A stretch of 64,000 bases of DNA. It comes from Opisthocomus hoazin. Its lineage: Eukaryota; Chordata; Aves; Opisthocomiformes; Opisthocomidae. Positions 1 through 13,900 of the stretch are shown here, one piece after another (position 1 is the first letter of the stretch; every line of letters begins with the position of its first letter). The stretch lies in contig NC_134421.1 of the NCBI RefSeq assembly GCF_030867145.1, forward strand, positions 23,071,979 through 23,135,978, in the 5' to 3' direction. The notes under the pieces were generated by a model. It was given only the letters and a program-made list of their open reading frames with translations, searched no databases and had not been told where the DNA came from. A program made the position numbers and the translations under genes.

Positions 1-3000
1 TGACGCTGTCTGTTCCAGACCTCTCTAATGACTGGAATTAAGGGAAAGCAATCATTAGAGGGAGGAGAGGAAGGAAATGCAGGGGGAGAAGGTGGAGCAG
101 GACAGAGTGCCAGAGCATCAGAGCCAGCAGTCAATAGGTGCACAGACAAAAGCAGGACCAAAGATTTACAGTGAGTGAGAAGCAGAGTCATTGTGTGGAT
201 AAAATCAGTATCAGGGAGTGTAAGGAGTACTAGGAAGGGAGGAGAAAGCAAAAGATAACTTTGAAGGAGCAAAAATGTCAAGAATGGGTCAGACAGAATA
301 AATAAGAACTACGATATGAGACAAATAAAAACTACCAACAAACATGCGTGGTGGTCCAGTCCTGTTCAGAGAAGCTGCTATCTGTCCCTGAAATTATGCA
401 AAGAAGATCAGCTGCTACTTTTGAATTACAATTAGTATTTTCTCTGAGTAAAAGCAGGTGGAGGAACTCTGTCCACAGAGTATTGGACTGAAATCTATGC
501 TCTTCATATAAGAAGAAGAAAAATAATTTGCATTTTTGTAGCTCTTTTTGGTCCAGAAGTACATGAATCGTGCCCAGTGCTTTTACTCATCCCATCTTGC
601 CTACCTCTACTTTCTGCATATGAAATCTGTGATGAGGTTCTGCAGGGTTTTTGGTGAGAAGAGTCTTCAGAGCTCAAAGATGCTTTGTGTAGCAGCTCAT
701 AAATGCCTAACTATGCAAGTTTTAGGATGTGGCAACAGGTAATAATTTAATTCATTGTTTTCATTGTTTTCAGTATAGCCCTGTAATGAGAGCAGTATTA
801 TTAGACTGACTAGCATGAACAATAAAGACAGGCATAGTTTTTTGTCAACTGTCATTAACAGCTGTTCGTTCACTTTAATGTCAACCCACTTCCAGATACC
901 GTGAAAATAAATTGCATTACATCTGGATGGAGTGAATAGCACGACAAAAATTTGTGTGGATGTGTTGTGTGACAGTCTCAAAACACTCTCAAGAAGGAAA
1001 AGAAAGGGATATATTATCATAGTTCATCCCAGTAGCAAGGTAAAGCAACAGCATGATTTGGAGTGGTTTGAGAAGAGGAGAGCAGAGGAGAGAGGAAGAG
1101 GGAAGGGAGAGGAAGTGAAAAGGAGAAAAAGGGATATATTGTAATGATAGTGACATTCTCTTCAGAAGCTACATTGAATTTAGTAGATAATGTTTCACAT
1201 GGCAGAAAATCACCACGACTCTCTTCAATATAAAAACCATAAAAGTTTCTTTAAAAATGTGCATATTCACATCAGAACCAGAAAAGAAGTTAGGCGGGAC
1301 TGTGTGGGAACCCGCTAAGGGTCACAGGCACCGGTGGCCTTTGACAGTCTTTAGCTGCCTCAAACATGATGGAGTTATGCTTGTAACTGGAGAAAACACA
1401 TGGTTTAGAACAGAACTTATATCTCTCACTTCATTAGAAAAGGATAAATTTAATCACAGTGCAGAACTATGCGTTATAAAACTGTTTTTCAAATATGTCA
1501 AAAAAGAATGTCTTGCAAATCTGAAAAAGTTCTGAACACTAGAAATCTTGGAGAGGAACAATACACGATTGTTTTGGCTGCAGTGTTACAAAAGCCTTGT
1601 GCTGGTTGGGGTGTAACTCTCCTGCTGCGAAGTTAAACCATATTTAATACCCTGCTTCCTCACAGCATTGTTTTTCAGTCCCAGGAAAATAATTTAAATC
1701 AACTTTTATGATTCTGGAAAAAAATCTGATATTTAGATTGGCTCAGAAAATTGAGATATTTTTGAACTGGCTTCAACAACTTTCTGTAAGATAACAGTTG
1801 GCTTCCAACAGATAAAGCTGTGTAATTAGTCAGTCATGACAGAAATCGGAACTATATAGCTGAAACCTGTTGTTTAATTAACATGCTCCCACATTTGGAA
1901 CTATCATAAGACAGTAAATAGTTCTGAGCCTTCCTGAAAAAATAATGTTTGAATACCTGTAAAATCCATTATGTAACAATAGAAGTGCTGCTAGCGTTAC
2001 ATTACCAATTTGGAAAGCTGGCTTTGCCAGTCCTTTCTGGAATTTCTTGGGAACTTTTCATCTCAGGCATCTCAGGCATCTCCGCTGTAAACTTTACTGA
2101 TGATTTTTCTGCCACAGTGTGTTGTAGGTTTCCTCTCAGTGGATTCACTGAAATGAATTAAGTGCCATTTTGAAGAGATGGGCCTTCTGTTCCTGAAATA
2201 TTTGATTTTTGCAGAGTTTTGGACAGATTGTCTACTATGTTTAGGGAGTTCTGACTTTTTTTCCCACTTCAGACTCTCATGTAAGGAGCTTGCATTGGTT
2301 CCTTCACAGCTTAAGATGCATCACGTAAGGCATTTCTCTGAAAGCAAAGTTAACGCCTTTTCTGTGGAGCATGCTCCTGATTTAACAAAGAACAAAGGTG
2401 CTTGGTGGCAGACTCACCACTCGTCTTTCATGTCTCGAAATAAGGACAGGACAGTATCTTTGGCTGTAATCTAACCAATTTTATGAATTAGCTAGAATGG
2501 CATTTCCTAAATGCTGAAGAAAACTTCATTTAGGATCTTGCAGTTCTGAATAATACGTTGCTATGCTAAGTCTCGGTGATTTCCAAAATCAATGGGTCTG
2601 CATTCCTCATGGTTCCTTCTGACGCAGCCCTGTTGCTGCTCCAGACCCTAAAAGAGAGACCAGGCAAAAGAGAGAGAGTTTTGCCTCTAGGGAGCAGTGA
2701 ATCTGACAGTAGTCAAAAGATAGGGCAAGATGACTTGTCTTGAAGAGGTACTCAGTATATTCACTGGCTATACATAGGGTCAGGAATGACCACCCTACAC
2801 TTTGGCATCCGAGTTTTAAACTTTTGGATTAGAATAGATGAATTCTACCCTTCCTGTCACAAATATCTTTTGGGTATTTTTGTGGTGACGTGAATATCTT
2901 GGTGCTTCTGGTATTTGTTATTTTTCAGTGAGAAAAATAGATTGTGTGGAAGTTCCAGTCTTGGTTAAATTCAATACATATATGGCAACTGTGTATCTGT

Positions 3001-6000
3001 GTAACTGGAGTACTCCATCATTCTCTTCAGACTAATCAAAACATGAAAAATCATTCAACTGGGATGAAAAGAAAGAGAGATCATATTTCACAAAGTTATG
3101 TGCTAAGAAAATATTAAGTTATGGTGGATAAAGTATGTCAGAAATGTGAATAAAATGAGATATTTGGTTTCTGAAGCAGGCAGCGGAACAGAGAGTACAG
3201 TGTGATAAACTATGTAACAGAAGTCAATCTGTTTGCTGATGGGAATGTAGGATTTTTCTTCTTTTGTCAGCTGTTTGTTAATTGGTTTTAACACCTTAAA
3301 AATGCAACTTCTGCTTATGTTTTGAGCTGTGCTTAACTTCAGATGGCATAGGATTAGAGAACTGAAACACCTGTAGGTCTCTGAGGCAAACACCTAGCTC
3401 CCACGCTGGTCATTGCAGCCTTTGTGGAGTGGTCTGGAGTTGGCAGAGCGAAGAAAAAAGAGCTCATTCCAGACTCCTTTATCACACTGGAAACAATCTG
3501 CTTTTCTGTTTAGCAGCCGAAGACCATCAGTTCCGCTTTCCTCCAGGCTTCTGACAAGTGAAATAAAAATCAAGGGGCAGCTGGAAGCTCACTGGCCTTG
3601 AGAAAACTGGAAGTGCTAAAGCGCTATTGATTCTCTGGTTGGTTTGTGCTTTTGTGGCGATCACTCACTGTGTTGGGATAATGAAAAAAGAGAAAGCCAG
3701 CAGGGAATCTGCCCAAGAGGAGAGGGTTCAGAGATGCTTGTCGTAGGGCAGGAATGGGAATGAGCAGCCTCTGTGAAGGGAGGAGAACAAAGGTCTCCTG
3801 GTGGAAAAAAAACAGGAGGAGAACAAGAAAACTTCATGTAGGAACACAGGGTACCTCTCCACAAAATAAGGAGCCCCTTCACAGCCAGGGAAGAAAGGAG
3901 CTAGACCTTCCTGCAGAGGAATTCCGCAGCTTAGAGGTAGTTAACACTAGTTGATTGCTCTTCATGGGGAAAGAGAAGGACTTGAAACTGTTGAGAGCAC
4001 TACAGAAGGGTGTGCTGAAAAAGGGGATATGTATAGACTGTGGCCAGAGGTGTGATGATGAGTCAGGTAGCCATACCTGGGTAGCTGCACTCCAGCTGCC
4101 TTGTGTACAGCCACTGCAACGTGGTGATGGTAGGGGCTTCAGTGCAGGCTGGGAGGGCGAGTGTGCTCCACGAACATGAGCTGGGCTGTAGCGATGCCTT
4201 AGGGAGCCTCTGCCATGAGGCTCACACAATTGCAGGAGGGATGACCCTGAACACATCCTATCACTGCAGGGGAGACAGAAGTAAATTCCTAGGGGACCAG
4301 CTCAGATATAATGACCAGCCTAGCTATAACACGTAAACAGTGGACTCTAGCTATTAGCTTACTCTTTTTTAGCTACATCACCCTTTCCTCTGATCTAGTA
4401 AAGAAAGCTGTCTACACCCCCTGACTTTACAGACCTCGATAAAAAGGTAAAAGACACTGTGGTGAGGTAAAGTGCTTGCAGAAAAGATTGAAGGATCTCA
4501 AGAAAAAATATAGTCATGTGGAGAAAGTGAGGAAAAGGAGCTGGATCTAGGGAGTTCTCACAGTGAAAGATTGTGGGGTTTTTTTTCCTCTTCGTTTTTT
4601 GTTACACGCAGGAGAAAATTTAACATGTACAAGCTACGTCAGTTGACTGACTTAGTGTAGGTCACATTAAGTCTTTCTTTCAAATAACAAATTATTCAAG
4701 ATTGGGATTTGGAAAGTCCTGGGTATGGTATTTGCCTCTTCCTCCAGTGGCAGAGGCTGGCTACAGGCACTTTAAAATACCACAGAATTTTTTGCACTGA
4801 ATGTTTTTTTCAGAGCAGTGTACTTGTGACCAGCCCAAATCCCAGTGGGATGCAGTTATACTTAAATAGGAGTGCTTATACTGACATACCTTATTCTGGT
4901 CTGAGAAGAAAAATAAACTCTACCTGTGTAAAGCTCCATGATGCTCTACATGGGATCCATCTTCACAAATTTAGGCAAATATTAATTAGTCAAGTGTCTG
5001 GGGCTTCCTCGTAGTGAATGGGAGAACTAGTACCTTCAGTATACGTATGTAAAATATCTAAAACAAATTAGAGAAATCACCCTGCAGGTGTCAGTCCCTC
5101 TCCATTGACTGTACAGCATGCTTAACACAAATGAGATTTAGACATGTAACTTTCAGATGTCTGCATCAGAGTGACATCAGTCTGGCCACATGTATCTACA
5201 CTGGAACTTGAATCATTGCAGCCACACCAATGCAAAACCATGAATTCAACCAGCAGAGTTGTGTGGGTATGACTTTTTACCTCCTAATGTAAACTAAAGC
5301 TTACCTTTAAGGCACATGACAGAGCTTTTGTACGCTGTAGGTAGGGACTTTGATACACTGTACGAACAGCTGGCTGAATACTTGTGGAGGTGGGTTTGCT
5401 AACTGTGTGGTAGAAATATTACTGTGATAAGTATCCGGTTGCTTTTTAGTGCACATCCAAATACAACAGCTGATAACATGTTTTCAGCTAGTGGTATAGA
5501 ATTAGAAGCTGCTGAGATAATGCTGCTGATAGTTAAGCTTGCCAAACACGTTCCTCTATAAAAGCAGCAGTGCGTTTCATCCCAGTGTAAGTACAGTTGA
5601 TTCTTGACTTCAGTGAAAATAGTTCAGATTTTTATGGAATGCAGAGTAGTGAATTTAGGTGAAAATATGGGCTTTCCAAGAGAACCTCTCTCCACCTTCA
5701 CCACCCCAAATAGTAAAGAGGTGGTTTACAAGAACAGTATTCATCATGGATTAACTTTCTATGGCTTTGGGAAAAGCCTAGGCTTGGTTTTGGGCAGGTA
5801 TCTCCATTCCTTGTGTTTGGAAGGGGCTTTCTTATAGAAACCTGTTTGTAGTGCACTCAGGCTTTGGAGGTGACCTTCACTTGGTGGAAAAAGAGCAGTG
5901 TGGATCTCATGGATTTTCTCCACAGTGAAGGCAGTGCAGGGGCCGTTGGAGAGCTGTGTGTTGAGGCAGGTATACACAGCAACCTTCTCCTATAGCATAA

Positions 6001-7051
6001 GGTGCTTGCTGGGAGGAAGAGTCTTTCACACTGCATGGAGAATGGACTGTACTGTTCTGCGCTGGTGCTCTAGGCAGAGACCCCAGAGTGCCTGTACTCT
6101 ATAAGACGATCGAAGTGAATGGGCCCTTCACCTTTGATGGTAATAATACAGAATACTGTTTGAGATACATATCTGAATATGTTCTCAAAATTATTTCTTT
6201 ATCAGTAATCTAAAATTTTAAAATGAGCTCTACAGCTTGGTGAAAACTGAGAAGTGCAGTTTTAACCCTGAGGTGAATGACATTATCCCAAAAGTAGCAG
6301 TATTAACATCCTTGTACCTGTATATCAACCCTTTACATCCTCCTACACTTAGTCCAATTTTACAAATGGTTACTTGCATGGCTCAGTATGAATATTATTT
6401 GTGTCTGCAGTCAGTTATTAAGGTCTCAGCACATGGTTGGGTTACAGGGGCTTCAAAAGATGCCCCTGAGCTAATGAAGCTCAGAAGAGCTTTACTAACT
6501 GTTGGTACTTGTCCAGGTGTGCAAACTTAGCCCACCACAGTTGTAAGGTGATGTGACTTAGCTTAAGCCTCTGTGAAAGAAGTGAGCCATGTTTGGGGTA
6601 GTCTGAGAGCATGCCTGCAGATAGCTGGCATGGTTAATCTGACAGGCTATAACTTGTTACAATGCCATAATTTAATCATAGGACTGAGACCAAAATGTTT
6701 GGCCTGACGTAGGCCTGGATTGACACCCAGTAGCCTTTGAGATAGGGTCTGCATATGCTTGCTTGAAATGGCAGAGAAGATCCCTTCTATGTGCATTTGT
6801 AGTTTTTCTGGTGCTGTTCGTTTCCGGGCGTGTGTATGTGGTCATCACAGCAAACACTGTCCTGTGCACGTCCATGTGACTGCATCCTAAGGGAGCTCAG
6901 CTCTCAGCCTGGCCAACACGGAGAGTTTCCCAGGGAGCACTGAGGCAAAACAGGAGGGAGTCCTGGCTGTGGCTGAGTGGGCTGAAAGTTGGCATGTGGA
7001 CAAAAAATTGATTATGTTGTTGCCTGTAACTTTGTGAAGTGATTATTATGT
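1..7051. other. Intergenic DNA, no gene recognised
   Basis: AT-rich DNA with purine-rich patches at 60-290, 1,070-1,133 and 3,740-3,850. All open frames are short (at most about 125 codons) and resemble nothing known. No recognisable CR1 or LTR. Confidence 0.7.
1070..1133 (+). repeat. Polypurine (GA-rich) tract
   Basis: About 64 bases, almost entirely A and G on the + strand with two pyrimidine interruptions. Simple low-complexity sequence. Confidence 0.85.
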
Positions 7052-7953
7052 AGAGTTAGAATGTACCCTCAGCAAGTTTGCTGATGACACCAAACTGGGA
7101 GGTGTGGTAGATACACCAGAAGGCTGTGCTGCCATTCAGCGTGACCTCGACAGGCTGGAAACTTGGACAGAGAGGAACCTGATGAGGTTCAACAAGGGCA
7201 AGTGCAGGGTCCTGCACCTGGGGAGGAACAACCCCATGCACCAGTACAGACTTGGGGCGGACCTGCTGGAGAGCAGCTCTGCGGAGAGGGACCTGGGTGT
7301 CCTGGTGGACGACAGGTTGACCATGAGCCAGCAGTGTGCCCTGGCTGCCAAGAAGGCCAATGGGATCCTGGGGTGCATTAGGAGGAGTGTGGCCAGCAGG
7401 TTGAGGGAGGTTCTCCTTCCCCTCTACACTGTCCTAGTGAGGCCTCATCTGGAGTAGTCTGTCCAGTTCTGGGCTCACCAGTTCAAGAAAGATGAGGAGC
7501 TACTGCAGAGTGTCCAGTGGAGGGCTACGAGGATGGTGAGGGGTCTGGAACTCCTACGAGGAGAGGCTGATGGAGCTGGGCTTGTTCAGCCTGAAGAAGA
7601 GAAGGCTGAGAGGGGACCTTATAAATGCTTATAAATATGTTAAGTTTGGGTGTCAGGAGGATGGGGCCAAGCTCTTTTCAGTAGTGCCCAGCGACAGGAC
7701 AAGGGGCAATGGGCACAAACTGAAGCATAGGAAGTTCCGTCTGAACATGAGGAAGAACTTCTTCCCTCTGAGGGTGACGGAGCACTGGAACAGGCTGCCC
7801 GGGGAGGTTGTGGAGTCTCCTTCTCTGGAGATATTCAAGACCCGCCTGGACAAGGTCCTATGCAGCCTGCTGTAGGTGACCCTGCTTCGGCAGGAGGGTT
7901 GGACTAGATGACCCCCAGAGGTCCCTTCCAACCCCGAACATTCTGTGATTATT
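7052..7953 (+). mobile_element. CR1 LINE, 5'-truncated copy (RT C-terminus plus 3' end)
   Basis: The homology starts just before the reverse-transcriptase YxDD-equivalent motif (FADD, codons at 7,077-7,088) and runs through the conserved C-terminal part of ORF2 to the CR1 3' end. Recognisable stretches include [38 protein letters not shown] and [24 protein letters not shown]. The reading frame is broken by a TAG at about 7,455 (in HLE|stop) and by a later frame change, after which [23 protein letters not shown] continues near 7,760-7,845. The element ends with a degenerate ATTCTGTGATTATTC, the CR1 3' octamer motif. It is a dead, 5'-truncated insertion. The left boundary is approximate. Confidence 0.93.
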
Positions 7954-10900
7954 CCTTTAAAGATGTGCAAAATTGTGGATAAGCATCATTATGAAGGATG
8001 AATCTTATTGAATTTCTTTTAAGGTTTCTTGAAAGGTCTAAATGGAAGCACCTACTGGACTGCATTGTGATGCCCTCTGCTTGCCTACATTTTCTTCTTA
8101 TAGAAAACAGAGTTTATGGAGGAAAAAGGATGAGAGAGCAATCTGTACACTTCTATTTCCTTGCAAGCTGGATGCCAACAAGTGGCCCTGAGTCTTGATA
8201 CGCCCCAGGTCAAGACAAGACATGCCAGGTATGCATACACCTGAGATTTGCAAAAGACTGGTGGTTCCCACAGTATAGGCAGAGCTTGAGAGAATTCTCT
8301 GAGCAGATTGCTGAGCTAGCACGAGGGCCAGAAGTAGCGTATGTATCTGGACTGAACAGGAGAAACCAAGGGCTGGAGAAACAAAAATTATTTAATCGTG
8401 AGTGTATTGTAATAGCAGAAACTCCCCCACTGCCTTCCTTTTATCCACTTGGATCAAGCTGTCTGGAAGCGTTTCATGTCTTTTGTTGCATCACAGGAGG
8501 AAAAAGATGAAGAGACGAATGCTGTGCTCAGCTCTTGCTCCCTGGGTGTAGGCTGAACTCATTAGGATCTGATGCAGAACTCTTTTTTTGTTAAAGTATA
8601 TAGACCCTGAAATATAGTGGAAGCTATGCTTCTAAATTCTCAGCTAAAGGCTGGGCTTGTTTATGCGTTTTTCCAAGGGGTGCAAGTATACAAGTTTACT
8701 GACAGTTATCATGGTTAGCTTTCTAATGGATGCTGATTTCGTACTTGTCAAGAACAAAAAGGCTTACATATGTTTACAGATCAGGCTGCTGGTGACCTCC
8801 GCTTTCTGTTTTGTAATGTTTAACATGCAGTGTCAGTGTTTTGAATTTTTGCTTAGCAGGCTGAAAGCCTCACTATAACTTTTTTTAAAATAGCCTTCAT
8901 AGCTTAAATGTTAATTAGAGTTTCTGTTGAGGAGGTTCAGATTTAAATGCTGCTGTTACAACTTTACGTGGAACAAAGTAAGAATTAGGACAATGTGAAA
9001 TGTGTCCTGGTGTTCCATCACAATGAAAATATGGAGTGCTACCAAACCTAGACTTTTATAGGGCACAACAGAAGTGTGTTGTGTAGTATCCATGGAGTAA
9101 GATTGTTACCTTGCAAGGCAGAAAACAATTTAATAAAACCCACATCAACCCACATTAGCTATTTCCTGGTAGGAAACACTGGATATTGTTTTTCATAGCC
9201 ACACTTTATGAAGGGCATGTTATGATAATTGTCAAGCGCTGTGATACTTCTTCTTATTTGGTAAATCTTGTACATGTAGATGAGGTATTATTTTTCCATG
9301 GATGTGTTTATATGAATTGCAGCCAGTGCCTCTACCTAGAAAACTATGTCAATGTAATGCAACGTTATGTAAGTTTTGTTTTGGTTCTTATATGGTGCGT
9401 GTCACAGGGTTGAATGTCTTCCAGAAGTGCATTAAGTGGTGGGATTGTCATCTGCTACATGTGGTTTTCTGTCTCCTATTCTTTCCAGAGGTGACTTGTG
9501 TGCTCTTTTTATTTTCAGTGTCTTTTAAAATAGTTACTACATTATCTGTACAAGGTTCTGTATGTATTTACGTGACTCGCATTCAGAGTAGAAGATAGTG
9601 AGCTTTGTGCTGGGGATAATTCCAGTGGGAACTCATCCAAAAGTCTGAGAGTGGCCTGAGAAAGCTCTGTTTTCTGCAGAGCTTTCCTTTGTAGGTGGAT
9701 AATCCCACTGCACCTGCACAATGAAGCTGCTGTCTTTTTTTCCTCATCCTATCTCTCTCCCTGTGGGCGACCTTTCACGTAAGCGTCCAAGATCCCAAAC
9801 TTCTGAATCCTGTAGGAATAAGGATGTAGCACTGAAAGTAACACCACAGATTAAATAGAGGTCTTAGACCTGCACCCATTCAGGAGTGGTTCTCACAGAA
9901 GCTGTATCTTGTCCTCGCACATTTGCAGTGCTGATTCTCTGTGACTTATAGTGATGAGGGAGACGGCAGGACCCAGCTCAGAGTGCTCCCAGGAGAACCC
10001 TACATTGGAAGCAGAGTTGCTGTAGGACATTCCTCCCCTCCTTTCTTTCATTGTCTCCTGCTTTTTCAGGCCAAAGTCTAACACCGAGTCTTCAGATTTG
10101 GTTGTTAAAGCGGAAGCAGTGGCTGGTATATGTCACATAGTGATTATTAGAGTAGCGCAAGCCCTTTTGACCAAGTATTACTGCTGTGTAGGTTTTTTGT
10201 CTTTGGGATTTTTCCCCAGCTGTATATTGCTTTTGAACTGAAATGATCTGCATGTCTCTCAGGAGCTGAGCTGTCTGGAAAACATTTTGATCAAATTTCA
10301 ACACAGTTTTTCCAACTGTGTTTCTTTTGCCTTTTGCTAGCTGCTTTCTGATGCTGTTTATTGAAAACACCACCTGCCGTCAAGGGCAATGCTGGCCATG
10401 TGAAACGTCTCCATGTCCATGAAACAGCTGTACCTATTAGGCTTAATTTCTGCAATGAATTACCAAGTGTATGTAATGTAAAACCCACTCTTCTTCTCTG
10501 CCCACCTATCACCACCAGTCATTTCATTTCATCTGCAAGCAGTGGTGGAATTAGGTTGCCAAGAACCTGGAAGGTTTGCTTTCTTTATACCAAATTTAAC
10601 ATAATGTATATATGGCTTATGCAAGAAGAAGGACAATTTTTCTGTTTTCCTGATGTATCATATAACTCTGGAATCTGTTCTTTTCATAATAGCATCATTA
10701 ACGATTAATTTCAGTTTATTTGGAGAAGGAAAAAAAACAAAGGAAATGAAGACTAAGCTTGGAAGGTGTGCAATAGGAAGATACAATTCTCTAATAAATA
10801 TTTTAAAATTCCAAGATAATATGAACTTGGGACTAATATGCAAGAAAACACAGAAGATTTACATATAGTGTGGATGTCCAAGAAGTCTGAATCAAAGTGA

Positions 10901-13900
10901 AACTGAGGATATAGTTTTGCATTGTAGTGGTCTGTGCTATATTTGGGTCAGGCAAAGAGGGAACGAAAGAGAAACTGAATTATTTTAAATTACAAGAAAG
11001 TACAGGTGAACTCCAAATCATAATAATTCCTGAAATAATTGTTTTCCTTTCTTTTTTTTGTTCAGGAGATCCTCAAGTACCGTGGAATAATCTAAGAGTT
11101 TCAACAGTGGATTTGAACATGAGCTGCCAGCAAGCTGGATGAATGGTGTGACTGTCACATCCACTGAATGCTCTGGAGCTTTCTTGACAAGGTCTTAATT
11201 TTCTGCTGGAGCAGACTGATTTTATTTTGATTTTTTTTTGAGACATCTGAAAATTTTTAGCCTCTAAGCTGTATCAGCAACTGAAAGAATCTGTGAGGAC
11301 TAATGTAACTATTTGTTTCAAACAACCTACATAGCTATTTTTTTTCTCCTTTTGGCAAGTATCCATTAATATATTTAAGTTTTAGAAAGCCTTGAAGTAA
11401 TCATTACAGCTGTATCTGACCAATGGATTGCACGGACTACTCACCATCTGTAAGTGATGAGATCTTTTCAGTACAGACAGCCCAATCACTGTAAGGTTAA
11501 CAGTTTGACCCTCCAAAGAATCCAGATGCTGACTTAAAAACCATGGGACTGGGAAATTTAGGGGACAGCATTTTTGAGTTGTATTTTATGAGTGATATTG
11601 TTACTGACTTCTGATCAAATACAACCATCTTCATAAACAAATTTTTCCCCTTCCATCTTTCTCTCCATGTTCCTATATCTCTTGTCAACCAAGTTTATGA
11701 AACTGCTTTTTGCAGAATTCTGTTAGAACAGAGTGTTGGGTCTTGGAATATTTCTGAACAACTCATAACGGAGAGGTTAAGCATTGAATTCAGTGAAGCT
11801 GCTTCAAGAAAGTTTTCACATTATTTGAACAGCTCCAAGATTTGCTTTCCTGTCACCCCTGCAACAAAACACTTGATTTTTAATATTTTCTGGAGTTACC
11901 ACTAGATACTAGATCTAGTGTAAAAGTCTGTGACACCTGCTTAGGTCTGTGAAAATCTCTGAACCTCACTTAAATAAACACTAAACAAAAATATACCTTG
12001 CATACTTGACAGTGGAGAGATGCCACAGTTAGATGACAGGGCCACCCTATGAAAAGGGACATATTAAAATAAAAGACAAGGAAAACAAGAACATATCAAG
12101 AATAGTGGTCTGTGTATTTCAAAGGCAACAAGGTATGCCAAGAAAAACATTGTAGTTATGCTTCCAGCTTGAAAAAACATTGGAGAAGCATTTTGAAAAG
12201 TTTTCTGCTTCAGTTTCAGTTTGGTGCCAATGTGGATTTTCAGGCTTGTGGGACCTTTTTTTTAAATCTAGACACAATATAGAAAATACAGAATTAAGAA
12301 AAAGCGTTCCTAATATTGGAACCCATTTGTTATCCAGTCCGAAAAGACTTAAAAAATAGGATGTGCTGGAAGAGAGAGAAAGAAGAATGTCCTCGCAAAT
12401 AGCTTAAAACCCCAGAACATTGACACTGCATACGCTTATATGCAATAAAAGATAATGTATTTATCAAACAGGTATTGGTTGAAAAACCTAAAGGAGAAAT
12501 TAGTCTTTCTTGCAATAGCAATAGCTGAATGGTAAGCCGGTGCTGAAAACCCTTGTTTTAGTTACCTGACATCAGGCATAACAGTCTTAGCTGCAGTGGG
12601 ACATACACTGTCTCTTTAACAACATTACACGGCAGCTTCTGCTGGCTACATTCTGTATAAAATCCTCTGTTGAATATTGTTCCTTGGAGCAATTATTAGC
12701 AGAATAGGCATGGAGTTGGAAAAAAAAAAAAAAGTTTTTTCAGACCACATTGTTACAGATAATCACTGAAAACTGCATGAACGGTAAGGGAATGGACATG
12801 AAGAGTAAAAGGGACAGGAGCAATGCTCTCCAGCTTCAGGTGACAACTGGCAAAAGGTGACATCCAGAAAATGTAGCTGGTTTGGACAGGAATGAACGAC
12901 AAACCAGCCAAACTGAGTAGTGCTCAGAAGGGAATATAAAGGCTTGTGTTTCTGATCAGTCCCGTGTTGCCATCTGTCCCTGCTCTGAAGAGCATAGCAA
13001 CCCTTAGTGCCTCTACATGGTTGCCTGCTTAGGCCATTACCTGAGCATCTGTTTCATTTTGCTGGATTTCAGTATTCCCACCAACGAGGGCGAGTACAGA
13101 ACTCTAGAAAGTCAATCTGTATAAATTAAAACAGTAAGCTAACCCACAGTAAGCTGTAAAGCAGGAGGGGAAGGAGGGATGCTGTGCTGTTATTGCCCCT
13201 GTGCAACATGCTGTCCACCCTGGCCCTCAGGGTCAAGAACCTCTCCAATTTTCTTCTTTTTCCCCTCTGGCTGCATTTATCTCATGGCAGCACATTTTGT
13301 TTCTTTAGCTGTCTGTATGTAGTAGTTCAAGCTACAAAACTGGACATTTTTCTGTGCAGTTGGTTCCATATACTTCCAAAGATCAGAGGAACGTACTTCT
13401 GGGTTTTAGTGACATTTGTCATGGGCTGGGAGACATGGGTTGGAACTGTGTGTTCAGCCCCAGTGGAGCACGAAGCCTAGGGCACTCCAGACCAGCCGAC
13501 TTCCACAGAATAAAACTAGCTTGTCCTATCTCCACCAGGGTTTTTTGATGTACTAGATAAAACAACCAAACCAAAGTTTTGGCAGGGGTCAGAATATGGA
13601 ATTGCTGTAAGAAGTTCTATGACCAAACTAAAACTTTCTGAAAAATAGTGAGTTAAACACATTTCTGGAGATTATTTAGCTCTTAAAAAAATTACATCAC
13701 ATTTTGCCTTCCTTTTTCTGGAAACTGTCTGAAGTTTCTTAAGTGGCCTGATGGGAGGCAGGGAAAGCCTAAGATCCTGTAGGCTGCTATGTCAGGGAAA
13801 AGTGTAACCAACCTTTAAAGATGTATTTCATCCTGCCTCTCCTATTACTAGGCTGTTTTCTGCACTGAGTATTTGTAAGTTACATTGATCTTCAGAAAAC